Shown here: positions 35,031 through 48,900 of the stretch, piece after piece
How positions within the stretch are numbered: the stretch's first letter is position 1
How the letters are laid out: each line of letters opens with the position of its first letter
DNA from: Phoebastria nigripes
Lineage: Eukaryota; Chordata; Aves; Procellariiformes; Diomedeidae
Length of the DNA stretch: 64,000 nucleotides
Reading direction: 5' to 3'
Assembly: GCA_035582835.1 (NCBI GenBank)
Contig: JAYKAV010001245.1
Span: 877,969 to 941,968 of the forward strand
Made by a program: the position numbers and the translations under genes
The notes under the pieces: model-generated
Database searches by the model: none
Seen by the model: only the letters and a program-made list of their open reading frames with translations
What the model was told of the DNA's origin: nothing

Positions 35031-36289
35031 AAGTATGCTGAAGAGNGAGGACTGGTTCAACAATACAAATGAAAGGGCATAAAAGTACCTAAAATCCCCC
35101 AAATAAGGACTGCTGGAGCTATTGCAGGCACAGACCTTCCCCAGGCTCGGACCCATAATGAAGTGGCACTATTCACCAGAGGCTTCCTTTCCCCCCAGTT
35201 NTCCGCTGGGATAGATATCTGTGTTTGGCCTGGAACAGAGTGCTTCTTCCCCTCGTTCTTCATGGGGATATATATTTGGAATATCAGAGTCAAACTGTTC
35301 CTGTTTAACAGCTCTATTTTCAGATGCTAATTACCTGTTGAAACTTCCAGCCTCTGAGCTGAAGTTTTCCAGACCAGGTTCCTGCCCCGGATTAATTTCA
35401 TTTAAATGTGTAAGTAACAAAGCGCAGCTATTCTTGTAGACAGGGAAAATATTCTCCCTTCATCTGAAGGAAAAAAGAAGAAAGTGATAGATTGTTTTGA
35501 ACAGATCTGGTGTCGAAATGGGTGGGAGCAAGAAAAGACTGAAACACTATAGGAAAATAGTCCTTGGAGAGGCGAGGAGCCTTTTGGTGTTCCAGTGAAG
35601 CTAGCCAAGCTTTGGGGATGATAGTTTCCATATGCACAACTGGTTTGCACAACTATTTCCTCATATTCTACATAAAATGAGGCAGTGCTGTGCATGGTGA
35701 TACTGTTCTTTGTACACACTAAAATACCTCACTGGCAGGTGAGGTGGGCTGTACCTCCACTGCTCTGCAACAAGTGAGGGTATGGGAGGAGCGAACACGT
35801 AGAAAGGAACAAGCTTCAACATGCAAAGCTGTCCATTGGAGGTGATGGTTTTTGACCTGTCTAACAGCTGGGTAGCTTTTTTCTTAGAAAAAAGAATAGG
35901 AAAAGACCAACTACTGCAGTCACTGAGCACATGTGTGTGTGTAGGCTGCTTTTAAATGAAACCTGGCTTAGATGACTCCAGCCTATGTGCATCAAGCTGT
36001 CAAGATTGAGGCAGTATACAATATCAGAGAAAATGAACTATACATTTCAAGAGGAGTATTTATGGACTTACAAACTGAAAGATCTGTAGAGAACAGAACT
36101 AAGCAAAAAGGGTAAAGGGGTTTTTGGAGGAATTGAGGCATATAAGGGGCTTGTAGCTATTTTTCAAGTCCATCTCTAGTACAAGGGCAGTGGTGTTTGC
36201 AGACCNTGGTCTCTCATCAAAGGACTTGGGAATCCCAAATAGACCAACGGGACTAGTTGTAAACTACTGTTTAATAAAAGAAGCAGTTT

Positions 36290-36888
36290 TCAATGAGTGT
36301 CACTGGCAAAACAGTCTTGACTTGGGGAATTTTACTTCATTTAATTTTTTGGCAAATCAGCATAAAATTTTAATTACTGATTTGGATATTGAGGAAAAGA
36401 AGACAATTAAACAAACACTTAGGGAAACACCTTTCCTCCCCATTCCTCAGACTCAACTTAAGCCAGACACCTCCTGAGCCTCAGCTTCCCTTGTTTCCAC
36501 CAGCCCTCACACTCAGTCCCTCCCAGCTCCTCCAGTGAGGCGATGGGCAGCGCCGGATGGTGGGTCTGCGCATAAGGGTTTCTTTCAACTGCTCCCTTCT
36601 TACTTGTTTTCCTCTGTCCACTGACCGCAGGGGTGTCCTTGCCCCAGTGTGGGTCACCCGTGGCCACGGTCCCTCCAAGGTACCTCCTCTGGCACAGAGA
36701 GGTTCCTCCCAAGAGTGCATCTCCAGCCATGTCCCCAGCAACGTCCTCCCACGTGTCTCCTCTGCCTCCTCTCAGGTATCTCCCACCCCTGTGTCTCCTC
36801 CTGTGTCTCCTGCCCCTTTCCTTAACCATGCCAGAGGTGGGCACCAGGGATGCCTGGGTGGCTGCGGCTCTGCCTCATGCCCAATACA
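36290..36888. mobile_element. Degraded bird interspersed repeat, probably endogenous-retrovirus derived
   Basis: The phrases ACAGTCTTGACTTGGGGAAT, then CCTTTCCTCCCC...CTCAACTT, then GGCGATGGGCAGCGCCGG, GGGTTTCTTTC...TGCTCC, and a terminal CCCAATACA occur in this order in a long, very common bird repeat that I associate with ERV sequences. Here it is shortened and the imperfect GTCC/TCC-rich middle is mostly lost. The family name, true ends and orientation were not determined. No coding sequence is recognisable. Confidence 0.45.
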
Positions 36889-39800
36889 ATGAAAGAAATC
36901 ATGAAACCTGTTGAGACAATGGTGAATAAGAACCGATTTTCNTGGAGGGCAGGGTGGCCCAAGGTCCTAGTGGCAGCTGAGCAAGCCACAGGCACCTCTG
37001 TGTTAGGGAGACCTTGGGACACTGGCAGCTGGTAGGTGCTGCCAAGGAGGGAAGGACAAGGTACCAGATGCATGCAGTAGGTGCAGAAGAAATGGAAGGG
37101 AGGTCAGAGCTGCGCACATGAGTTACTTGGCCATGCTTTGGAAAGAGGAGGTGCCATCCCTGATGCACAGGGAGCGGTGTGTCTGAGAGAGGGATGAACA
37201 CCCCTGCTCATACAGCAAGCCATGGCGGGGCTTGGGCTGGCAGTCCAGCTCCGGGAGCCTGCAGGAAGACATCCAAGCCCGGGAGGAGTAGGTTAGGTTA
37301 TACTACGCCCTTCCTTTAAGCATTTCCTTTTGGCTAGCTTGGGTTTCTGCCTCTTACCCTTCAACGCTGGTGTAGTCAAGGACTGTAAATCCCTCTCTGG
37401 GAGGCAGCCAGCTGAAAGCTGGTCACCACTGCAGCAGCTCTCTTTGTGGCTTTAGGTCTGTTTGCCTGTTCAAAAGACACTACTGGCAGCTCTGCTCCAA
37501 GCACGGCATCCCACATGTCCAGTTTTTGTGGAAAAAAGCTAAATCCCAGCCAGAATTAGGTGAACTTTCTTATGCACATTATCACTGGGCAGGGACTAAG
37601 GGGCAATCAAAAAAGAAAAATCTGAGAGACTCCTGGGGATGTAAAGCAAAACTGCCTTAAGNAGGTTATTGTCTTACATGCTGAGTGTTAAATGGGCAGA
37701 TTCCCTTCCTTTTTCCCTGGCCATTGTTACCATTCAGCACCTGTGCTTCCTCTTCAACACAAGGTCTTCCTATGGGCTTGTACAACAGTTTGTCTGCTGG
37801 CGCCTGTGAGCACGGTGGTTGCCCTTCAGCAATGACATGAAACAGTCATAAATCACAGCTCAGGCTGAATCCGCAGAGCAGCTCTCACTGCTCTTCTGCA
37901 CTGGGTGCCACCAAAATTAGCCTCTCCACTTGGAGAAGACCTACATTGAGGCCTGGTCTGGCCAGCATGAGTGGAGCAGCTAGAGACCTTCTAACGCACA
38001 TAGTCCCCAAACTTTCCTACCCCTGCCTGACTGTGCTGGGGGTTGCCGTTGTTTGATTGATCTTTCTCTTTGCCCTTGTCCTCTGAGGTGGACACCCCTC
38101 AGAGGGGTGTCCTTGAACTTGAGATAACTGGACTTGTTCACACTGACTGTCCATAACCATCACTGCACCACATATTTCATCTTGTTACAACATTTGCTTA
38201 AGCTCAGAAGGTTTTCTGTTGAGGCAAGCCCTAGGAGATAGCCTGATTAAGCTCGAGTGAGTGTAATTTTTGTTGCCTTGGGAAGAAAGGTTTCCTGCAA
38301 CATAACATGAAACAATTTATAACACTTTTCTTCCCCGAGGCACTTACAGAATATGTGAGCACAAAGAATAGCAGCCAAATATAGAATTCAAGACACAACG
38401 AACTTTAATTAATTTTCTGGAAGAATTTATCGTGGGGGAATCTGTGGGAGGTGAGAAGCAGAGTTTTTCCCTGTATTCATTTTCCTTAGCTGTATGTGAC
38501 GGTAGCTGTCTCTCAGTGTGACTCTTTCTCGTAAGCATGCTCAGATGCAACTGGAAGCTGGCTAGACTGTGACGGATGGTGCCAAACCTCTATTGTTTGG
38601 CTGAAGATGGGTATTTTGGAGTGGTTTTGCTTTAAAAACAACTATCCTCTAAACTTTCCGTTCTCTCTGAGGTCCAGGAAAAGTTCCTGGTGAGGCAGGA
38701 ATCATGGGAAAGGTAGCGATGTAATGAGTGTAAATCTACCACTACTCTGAGATAATTTCTTTAGGCTGAAAGATGAAAAAACTCGGAAGCATTTCCATGC
38801 CTGGGTAAGTATTACCGATGAGCCATTGCTAGAATATCATGCTCCAGGACAGACCTTCCACGAAAGAGCAGACAGACGCTGCCGGCTGCGTACGATCACA
38901 GCCGGCTCAGAGTTCCAGCTAGGCTTACACTAAAAATGTTGGCTACAACAGGAATGTTGGCTGGGGCAGAGGCATGTGTTTTAATACAGAAGATCCGTGC
39001 CAGCAGCAGCCGTAGTGTAGATGCAGTCATGCTAACAAAAAGTGCTCTTGCCAGCACAGCATATACAAAGTATAACAGCAACAGAGACTCCCTTTCCAGC
39101 TCTTGGCATCTACTTGGGGAATTGAACTAGAAGCATCTGCTGTTCCCATGCAAGCTGAAGAGCTGAGGCCTTGGAGGCGGCGTTATCCTCACTGGACTGG
39201 GCATAACACACCTGCCAGGGGATGGTGGCTACTGCCGCTGTTCTGAGCACAGCCCCAGAAATCAGCGGTTCCCACTGCTGGAGCAGGTTGCACTTTCAAG
39301 CAGGGACAGGCTTTGGGTGCAGAAGGAGCTGGTTCCTCCCATGCACTGGGGATTGCATGGATGTGCCTGTACCGGTGTCTGGTCTCCAAGAGCTCAAATC
39401 AGGGCTAATCCCCATCATTGATAAGTCCTTATTAAAATCCTGCTAACAGCAGTAAATCTTGCTAAACAGCCACTCGGCAAAAATCACAACCACTGGCTCA
39501 AGCAGGCTAAGCTAACTGGTACTGACAATTTCTTCAAACTGAGCACCCTCAAGGCCCTGCAAAATGCACCCACATCGATATGATCCTGGGGCCAGCATAG
39601 TGCGAAAGCCAAAGGGGTCTTGGGGAGATGAGGTTTCGGCTTTGCTTGGGAGCGAGATACCCCGAAACAACGGCTTACCTTGTTAGAGACTAGTGGGTGC
39701 CAGTGGGAGGGAATTTACATTCACTAGACAAATGCAAATTCCAGTGACGAGATTAAACTTGCAAGAGTCTTACGGAAAATAAACATCCTGGTTAGGGAGA

Positions 39801-41149
39801 GAGGCTGGAGAACCAGCGCTAAGTATAACCATTGGATACTTAAACCTTAAAAAAGCAAAGAGTGTTAATGGATAACTTGATACCCAAAGTGCTGAAGAAA
39901 ACCTCAAAAGTCCATTTGAAAGGGGTTACAGAAACTCTGTGTGTGTGTAAGATAAGGAAGGAGGCCAACAAACACAGCTCTGTTGGAGGCACTGGGTGTG
40001 ATTTAAGAGACAGGAAGAGGATCCAAAAAACTGTTAAGGCTGTGGGAGACCCTGCTTCCAAGGGTAACNGGATTCTGATTTTCCCGACCTGAGGTGCAGG
40101 ATACAAGCAGGACAAAAGGAGTTTATTCTTAATGAAAAAGTAACCATTTGAGTAGAAAGAAGCAGAGGCAGAGCCCTTATTTCTATTATACTCAGTCATT
40201 TTTCTGGCTAAAGCATATGCTTTTGGGAAGGGGGAGGATGATAGGGCTGAGAGAAAGTCCTACCAGACCTTTATGTGAGGAGCTCACACACACACACAAA
40301 AAGCATTTTGTATCCTTACATGTATCCTTACAGATTATGGGGAAATAAAAGACTGAACTACCTAGACAGCAGGACATGGACACTGCCAGGACACTGATAC
40401 TTTCAGATACTTTCAGGTAAAACTCAGTTCCCTGACATAACAACCTCCCTGAGCTTGTATCTGGTCTGTGATCACATCAGGTCTTTGCACACCAGGCCGA
40501 GATGATTATGGCCTTCCCATCCCAAGAGAGGATTAGTTCTTGCTCCTTTTTATACCAGAGATCTTTTTTCTTGTATGCATTGCAAGTAAATGCATATATT
40601 CTTATATGTATCCTTTTAAGAATGTGATTTAATATAGTATAGGAGGCCTGATTCTGCACCACCTCAGTGCTTGAAATCAGAGGGAAACAAAAATGAATAA
40701 AAAAACTGCAATGACTTTTTGGGTTTGCTAGCTTTTTCACTTATTTATTCTGTTAACTTTGCACAAGTGGAAATGACTACAGAACGTGCAAGGCCCCAGA
40801 AGCTGCAACGCAGTAAGATGTCAACGTTACACCTTCATAGATCTCTATACTCTAGCTTTTCTCTAAAAAGAAACACTTCATTGTCCTGGTTCCGGCATTC
40901 ATCATGTAAGCCCCTGACTGTGCTATGGCTCATCTTTGTCATTCTTCATTTCACAAAAAAGAGCTTTGCAGATGTAGCAGGAAATCCAATTTCTTCAGAC
41001 AGTATGGGAAGACAGAAGGAGACAGNTACAGAGCTGAATTCATTCTACCCATGAAGGTACAATGGGCTTGTTTAGGTAACAAACAGATTATGTTGTTAAA
41101 AAATGGTATGTTTTAAAAGTGGTTCCCTGTCTGAGCATCTAGGTGAGCT
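36889..41149. other. Intergenic sequence, no gene seen
   Basis: No coding exon is supported. It holds overlapping inverted repeats at 38,080-38,112, a short CA run near 40,287 and small tandem duplications at 40,310-40,333 and 40,390-40,418. Otherwise the sequence is mixed and unique-looking. Confidence 0.55.
38080..38112. repeat. Two overlapping, mutually exclusive inverted repeats
   Basis: Hairpin A has 9-bp arms CCTCTGAGG (38080-38088) and CCTCAGAGG (38097-38105). Hairpin B has 10-bp arms GGACACCCCT (38090-38099) and AGGGGTGTCC (38103-38112) with a 3-base loop. Both are perfect and they share bases 38097-38099 and 38103-38105, so only one can form at a time in a single strand. No promoter or transcript is evident. 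Confidence 0.6.
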
Positions 41150-42917
41150 CACAGAGGGGATTTCAATGATCCAGGCATCTGTCAGAAGGGCAACTTGGTA
41201 TTGTGCAGGCAATTCAGGCAGATCCTAGAGTGCTAGTGACACTTTTATAATGTAAATTGTGAAACTGTCCACCGGGGCAATGCTCTCTTGATGTGTTGTT
41301 CACAGGAAGGAAAGAATTGGGGTCAAATGTGGCNGTGGATGGCAGCTTCAGCTGCAGTGACCACAAGATGGCCGAGTGCAGGATCCAGAGGAGAGATAGG
41401 AATGTGAGTGGTAGAGTCAGGACTGGATTTTAGGAGAGTGGACTTCAGCTCAGTGAGGGATTTGCTAGGTAGCATCCCTTGGAAAATGTCATAAATGGGA
41501 AGAAGGCTGATTTTCAAAGAAAAAATAGAGCTCAGGAACAAACCATTGTGTTGTGCAGGAAGACTGGGTGTTGCAGCAAAAGGCCAGCATGGTGAAGCGG
41601 GGAGTTTCTTGATGAACTANAACACAAAAAAGGAGCATACTAGGTGCTAATACAAGGGCAGGCAGCAAAGGGATTGTATGAAACCATAGCTTGGGTATGT
41701 ACATACAAAATCAGGAAGGTCAAAGCCCTGGAGCTGATCTTAAGGATACCAAGAGTTCTACGGGTACACTAGTTGCAAAAGTGCATGTGGGTCTGTTGGA
41801 GGAGACAAGTTAGTGTTGGATGATATGGAAAAAGCTGAGAAATTCAAATAACATTTTTTGCTTTGGCTTTCACAAGCAAAACTTGCTCCCAGACCACTGT
41901 GTATATCAGCACAATTTGGAGACTGGAGGGACAGGCAACAGTTGGGGAACAATGCAGCGGGCACTGCTTGGAGACCCTGGATGTATTCAGATCTATGGGG
42001 CTGGATGAGATTTTCCCAAGAGTGCTGAAAGTATTGGCTTATGTGATTTCATAGTGTGTTGCCTGTTATGTCTGACAAATCATGGTGATTGGGAGAGGTC
42101 TGTGACAACAGGAAAAAGACTAGCAGTACGTCCTTAAGAATGCAAAAGAGAGGACCCAGGGAACTTCACTGCAGTGAAGGCCAGTCAGCTTCACCTTGGT
42201 TCCTGGAAAGATCATGGCACATGTCTTCTTGGGATCCAATCACAGACATGTGATGGGTAAGAAGGTAATCAGAAATAGTCAACATGGATTGCCTTCTACA
42301 ACAGTGTGACTGTGTGGAGAAGGTGAGGGCCATGAATGTAATACACGTTGACTTTATTAATGATTTTGATGCCATCACCCACAGCATTCTCATTTGGAAG
42401 CTGAAGAAATGTGGGCTGGAGAAACAAACGGTTAGATGGACTGAACCTCTGGGCTCAAAGGGTGGTTCACATTTGGTTGGTGCTCATTTATGACAGGAAT
42501 ACTGCAGGGGTTGTTTGACATCTTCATCAACAACCTGACTGATAACACAGAATGAACCATCAGCAAATTTATAGAAGATATTTAGTTAGAATAAGCATCT
42601 GACAAGATGGGTGGCAGAGCTTCAATTCCAAAGTTTTGCACCTGTGGCAGAATAACCCCATGCATCAGCACAGGCAGGGAAGTGACTGGCTAGTGGTAGC
42701 CTNGCTAAAAAAGCCCTGGATATTTATAGTGAATGGGTGCTGACAGGGCACTCTCACTGCAAATAAGGCAACCCATACACTGGGCTACATTAGGAAGANC
42801 CTAATGTAGCTCTCCATTAGGCAGAACCTTGGGATGGCAACAGTCCTGCTTTGAGCAGGAGGTTGGAGTAGATGATCTTTCAAGGTGTATTCCAACCTAC
42901 ATTTCCATGATCCTATA
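41150..42917 (+). mobile_element. CR1-type LINE remnant (endonuclease and reverse-transcriptase pieces, 3' end)
   Basis: Broken translations match CR1 ORF2 in order. GDFNDPG and GSFSCSDHKMAECRI-like endonuclease residues lie at about 41,157-41,390. DEIFPRVLKVLAYVI (about 42,006-42,050) corresponds to the segment before the polymerase core. KREDPGNF lies at about 42,146, VDFINDFDAITHSIL and KLKKCGLEKQTVRW at about 42,348-42,438. INNLTDN, SKFIEDI and KVLHLWQNNPMHQHR follow at about 42,527-42,670. The end GAGCAGGAGGTTGGAGTAGA...TTCCAACCT...CATGATCCTAT (42,857-42,917) is the CR1 3' end. Multiple stops and frameshifts make it inactive. The C-terminal third of ORF2 is missing: sequence jumps from about 42,790 to the 3' end. 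The aspartates of the catalytic core are partly replaced. Confidence 0.88.
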
Positions 42918-45900
42918 GCTTCAATCTCAACAGCAGCTCAGCCTCTGAATAACTTAATGTTTTTTTCTCAGAAAATATGAATGAAAGGCTCCACTGATCT
43001 ATGTATATATCAGCTTGAACTTGAGACAGTACTTTAATTTTCCATANAGAGTCATGTCCCTCCCCAGATGAGCACTTACCGTGAAATCATAAGGTGGGCA
43101 GAAGGTTATGAATGTGGTGTGTGAAAACTGGGAGTTTGATCAGTTACNCTCCTACCCTGGATATTTCTGGCTGGCTTAAAACTGTTTGCTTTATAGCTTA
43201 GTAAAGCGATGCTGGTTGTTATGGATTTTGATAGCTGGGAGGGACTGGGTAATAGTCCTTTCTTGTTTTCATTACTGCCCTGTATAATTGCAGTTAATAA
43301 AAGCAATGATTTCTTAAAATGCACTTTGTGTATTGCAGCTGTCCTCAGGCAAGAGGACAGCATGTCTGGTTAAACACTTGGCCTTTAGAGCAACAGCAGA
43401 AAGTCTGATATTCTCCTCTGAATTGTGTAAAAGAGGAGAAAGAAGCGTATCCCTTCCTGAGGACAGGTGTTTGAAATTATATTCTGCATCTTGCTCTGGT
43501 TTCCCCAAACCCTTTTGGTACACTCATCTATACACCCACTCTTTTTCTAAATTGAAAAGGGAATGCTTTGTGCTTTTGGGGATTAGTGACTTGAGCAGAG
43601 CTACTGGGTTGAGATCAAAGGCTCGTGGGAAAATGATGAGCTAGCCTGTCTCCAAGTAAAAACACAGCAGCAACCCTCCCAGGGTTCTGTTGTTGCAGTG
43701 GCATGAACGCTTTCACCCAAATTCATCCCATCGCATCATAGGCATTTAATGAGGCACCTAAATTAAGAGTCTCATTGTCTTAAGCTCTCTTATTGCCATA
43801 GACAAGGAACTCTGGAATGCAATTTAGTCCTCCTATGACCTGAATTACTCTTTCAGGGTGCCTGTGTCTCTCTGGACACTAAGGAAGCTTTGGGTGACTA
43901 ATGTAGGCACTCCAGACCTTTCTTTTTGTTTATCAGCTTGAAAGTCAGGATCTAGATATCTACGTAAAGCTTACAAGTTGTGGTTAATTCTGTTGGCTGA
44001 ATGCTTCAGTGTGGTGAGTCAGCCCGGGGCTGACACATTGCTGATATACACTACTCAGACAGTCTAGAGGATACTACAGAGGAAACAAGAGAGTTGTTAA
44101 CCTCAGTGACTCTNCTGTGGACAGACGGACAAGAGATAAGCTAAGGGTAAGATCTGAACTTGAAAAACAGTTCCACAAGTAAGCCAGCACAACAGCTAAA
44201 TACTGCCAACAAGCTGTAGCTGTCCTCCTTCCATTTTCTTCCTTGTCTTTCCTTCTTGGAGGCATCAGACCTGCTGTGAGAGCAGTGTGGTTTGTTGCGC
44301 TGGTCTGCGCGTGTTGAGGGACAGAATTCCAAGGTTTCCATGAGCTTCTTTGTACAGCCATGTACAACAACTCTGACTCCGTTGCTAGCTGTTTGAAACT
44401 CTGAAACATAAATCTAGGTGGAAGAAGACCTGCCATAGAGATCTGATAATGCTTAATTGGTCTTCTTGTCTTCCCACCTCTCTCTTTTACTTATGCCGTC
44501 CTCCAGTCCCCCTGGATGATCCAATCCCACTAGAGAGGTATGCAAGCGTGAGCTGATGGGCTGTTCCCTGACCCTGTGCCTCCTATCAGCTGAGCTCTTC
44601 CAGAAGGGGTATGAGATAATCAGGGTAACATCCTTCAGTGCATCATTTTGCATGCAGGTGCTGCTGCATGTTAACTGTGTTGAGGATAGCATTTAGCCTT
44701 TCTATAGCCCTGTTGGATTGCCTCCTCTTAAATATTTCCTTACCAGGAGCTCATCTGGAGTCCTCTTGGGCCTCAGCTGCTGTGTTTGAGAAGGTCTGAT
44801 TCAATCATGTTCTTTCTCAGCACCAGGTAAGACATCTCCAAACACTTCTGAAAGATGACACTGTCTTTTCTTCTGCCTTCTCCCATTCCAGGGCATGTAG
44901 TGATGTCTCCCCTTCCATTTGCCACACTCACCAGGATTTTTTCTGGACACACTAGTTCTGCCATACTTTAAGAAAAGTATCTATTGCCAGTGTATGGATG
45001 GAAACAGAAAGGGGCACTGCAGAGACAAGATTTAGCTCTGACATCAGGAAGGGTTTTTTAAAACTGTGGCCTGGATTCCTACCTCTTGTCTTCAGGCACT
45101 TAAAAGAGGTGCCAAAGAGCCCAGTCAATAGAGCTGATTCCAGGTGGCAGTTGGGTTTTTTTAGCTTGCCTCAGGTGCCATCAGAAAATGCCCATCTTTC
45201 TCTATTGTCCACCTTCCCTAGGCCAGGGCTGGACCGTGCTGTGACTCCTGAGGTGTTAAAGAAGGTTGTCTGCATCCTGGAAATCCTCTTTCCTGCTGTG
45301 AGCCTGGAAGACACATCCCAAGCCTCAAGAGCTGTTCCTATGAAATAAAGATGTTGGTACCCATAAAAGATGCTGGCTTTCCCGTTCAGATGCCAAAATA
45401 CACATTTAGCTTTTGTTTCATACAGCTACCCGCTTGTTTGAAGTTGCGAGCACATGCTGAGTGTTAGTTTCCTTCTTTCCTTGTTTCAAAGTGTACACTG
45501 CATGTCTGTATAAAAGTATCTCTAAGCATAGGAAATCCTTCTTCCTTTCATTGTGCATCTCTTGGACATGTCATCCATTTGTGTAAACAAAAAGACGAAT
45601 TTTGAAAAAGTGGAAAATCCCAAGCCCTTAATTGAATTAACTCATTTTTTGCCTTTCAGTAGGTTGTATTTACCTCATTTTGCGAAGTGTAACACTCCTG
45701 AAACTTTCCACATGTTCCTGAGGGATCCAAACCCCGTAGGGTCTCAAGGCATCCGATTAATCAGGGGTGACTTGATTGCGGTGTAAGCCTGGCCACAGAT
45801 GGAGTGGTCTCCATCTCACTGGAAATCATCTGGAGGATGTAAATTATATAAAAAAATAGAAATTATTAATTCATCTAGACAGAAATAAGTTGTACAGAGA

Positions 45901-48900
45901 TAGTTAACTGTTGCAGTACTCAGAAGAGCTCTTCTGCAGGGCATGTGCTCTCAAGCCACGTAGATAGCCAGCCAGGCTATGGAGTGATGGGGAAGGCTGT
46001 AACTGCTGCCCGCTGCAGCATCTGACCTTTCAGCCCTACAACACAAGACGCCCAGAGCAGCTGTACTGTCTCCAGGAGCCAGAGCGGGGCCGATCCAGCC
46101 TGGGCTAGCATAGGGGACCTTGCTTGGTAGGATTACAGCAACAACAGCAACTGTGTAGTCAAGTGTTTCCGTATGACTTTGAAGTGTATTTTTTCTTTTT
46201 CATAAATAGATAGCTGTCTTGTTTCCCCAAAGAAGAACAGAGCACGGTTTCACTTCCCAAGGACACCCGTGTGCCTGCGTGCAGGAAGGAAACATCTGTG
46301 CAGGTGAGCAGGGGTGGTGAGGAGTTTTTGCTCTGTGCTGTTTGTGGGAGTTTATTGCAAACCACTTGAAGGTTTTATATGAAGTGAGTAGTGTGCTAAT
46401 GTCCTGGTACTCAGGAGTATTTCGGGACTGGGGTTTTAGGTCTGTTTTGCTTTTTGCTTGTTGTGCATGAGATGACAAAGAAAGGTAATTGGAGGGGCTA
46501 TAGCTGCACCATCACTGAGTCTGAGTAATGGCCAGCAGCCTGCCTGCAGATCAGGTCTGTGTCTGGTCAGACTGGAAAGTGTGCCCAGCCTGACCAGGTG
46601 CAGATGCGTTTCCAGGGGACATGGCAGGACCTGGAAGGCATCAGCGTGCCACCCACACTCTATGTGATGCCCACACATTGTGTGGCACTACCACACATCA
46701 TGCGGCATGAATGATGGGGTCTGGGACCTCTGTGCATCCCCAGTCGCTCCGATCCCCAAGGAGACATTGGCACAGCCGGGGAGTCTGTGGGACAGCGGGG
46801 AGAAAATGCCCTGTGGCCCCTCTCCCTTGCTGTTACCTACCAACAGTACTAGTGGGTCACATTTTATGAGCGAATGTACACAGGTAGTTTATAGCTGTCA
46901 GAAAGGTGGAACAGGTGAATAGGTCAATGGCTATCAACTTCAAAAGGGAAAGAAGACAGAAAGATGTAACACAAAGCTACCGTTTGGATGCTGGCCACTT
47001 ATGCTGGTTCTGGAAAATGGTTTGGAAACTTATGGGGCTTTAAGCTGCAGTAAACCAACATTTAAAAAGAAATAGGTTTTCCTGCCCTCCTTATCCATTA
47101 GATGACGATGTTGATCCAAAATGTTTACAGTGCCTAAGGGCCTATTCAAAGTGATAGGGGCTTTGAATCCCACCTGTCAAGACCAGGTCTTAACCAATGT
47201 CTCCTTGGAAATCAGTGCTACGGGCCTAATCTGGCAGTCGCTGCTTTGGAAGAGCCCAGAAGATTTGTCTGTAAAAGGATGGCAGGAGGGTATTTTGTGG
47301 CATTTCTAATCCCAATTGCTATAAACTGTAATAGGATCTGTAATGCTTCAGTTGTTCGGATGGGTGGCTTGGCAATTGTTTTCTTCTTCTTCTGGCATTT
47401 TCCCAATTTGTTTTTCTTAGTAGAAATACATATGTAGGAAATGATATTCTATTTTATGGAATTGGTCAGAAACTGGACAAAAAATAAATAAATCAATTAG
47501 ACCGAGCAGTGACTGATCCCGTTCTGAAGTAATTCCCGGATTACAAATGTTCCTCGGCTCCCCATCGCCCTCTCTTCTGCAAGCCTGGCAGCTCTCTTCA
47601 TTCCTAGGCATTCCCTTCATTCCCAGCTTGTAATGTCTGAGATGAAACACTATTAAATATAATTAAACATATTTAGGAGACACAATCTGCTACTGTGCCA
47701 GTATCTATAATAACAGAGGCGCTTAAAAACTGCACAGAAAAAGAGAACTCCATTTTTTCAAGTGTAGCACACCTACTGCTCAGTAATGGTTCTGTCAAAC
47801 TGAATCTCCATGCCCTACTGTTAAAAACTAGGCATCTGGTATAGTATTCATTTCCAGAATTCTTTTTTTCTACTGTCTGAAAATGGCCTCTATGATGATT
47901 TTAAAATACACCAGAAATGTGTTTTCCTGCATAGCTATTCATTTTGCCTTAAGAATATAGAAAAAACAGATGGGACTAATTTTCTCTTACTTGGTCCAAA
48001 CATTTCAACAAGTGGGTTATTTTCCTTGCCAGGCTTTGGACTCCCCACTGTTCTTAATAGGATTATTTGGATAAATAAACTCATCCAACTTTGGCCCTTT
48101 ATTAATCATACACCTGAGGCAGAACATGCAGAAGTTAATGGAAAGAAAGGATGTCTGCTCTGGTAAGAGATGAGCTAATGTTGCTTTACTATGCAAAGGC
48201 ATAAAATTCTTCTTGCATGAAACAAAAATTCATTTTTTTGGCATAGATCTCCAGTTTTATTTCTGCTATAGTTCAACGAACACCAAAAAGTGAACAGGTT
48301 GCAACATAGTTTGGGAAGGGAAAAGAAGGAAGACTTACTATAACTACCTTATGGTTTACAGATGTTCCAGGTAGGCATATAGATGTCTTTCTTGTTCAGA
48401 GTTATCCCTATAATATTTTGCCAATGTTCAAACTCATTGAGGCTCTATCTACCTCAACTACAGTTGGAAGAAAACAAGTTACAGTCTAGCGTGCGGCATA
48501 AGCAAGATAAGAAAATCAAACAATGAAACAAAACCAGTTTCCACTATAGACAGGAAAGGAAAATTTTCAAAAAATGAAATTATGAAGTAAAATAGGATGG
48601 ACATTCTCCTTCTTTTCCTTCAGAGGTGAATGAATTAACAATGCAAGGATGCAATGAGATACATATATCAATGATAGATTTCAAAGACAATATTGAGATG
48701 GAGATCCTGAACAAGGGAAATTAAAAGCGGAGCAGTGCTGTAAATACGCAGATCACAGAAGAGGTGCAGGTTGAACTCCCATATGTCATCCTAGATGGCC
48801 TTTATCTTCTTCCCAAGCTCTGATCATCACGGAGCTGAAGCTGTAGTAAAATGTGCCAATGGGCACATCTTAAAGGAGGTGCTTTCCTGAGGAGCAGGGG

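Larger units (their letters stand above)
24437..36289. other. AT-rich gene desert, no gene seen
   Basis: No coding exon is supported. Most of it is unique-looking AT-rich sequence. Stretches dense in TAAT/ATTA words (28,880-29,230; 30,390-30,720; 33,900-34,210) look like candidate conserved non-coding elements. 29,550-30,335 is a GC-richer block with chance open frames. 31,993-32,045 is an imperfect 27-bp tandem repeat. A MIR-like scrap lies at 34,950-35,030. Confidence 0.55.

Noticed and set aside
44998..45348. 116-codon frame with an FSSDIRKGF-like phrase recalling the CR1 ORF2 C-terminus
   Set aside because: Only one short phrase matches and the flanks do not continue the CR1 order, so a repeat call is not supported.
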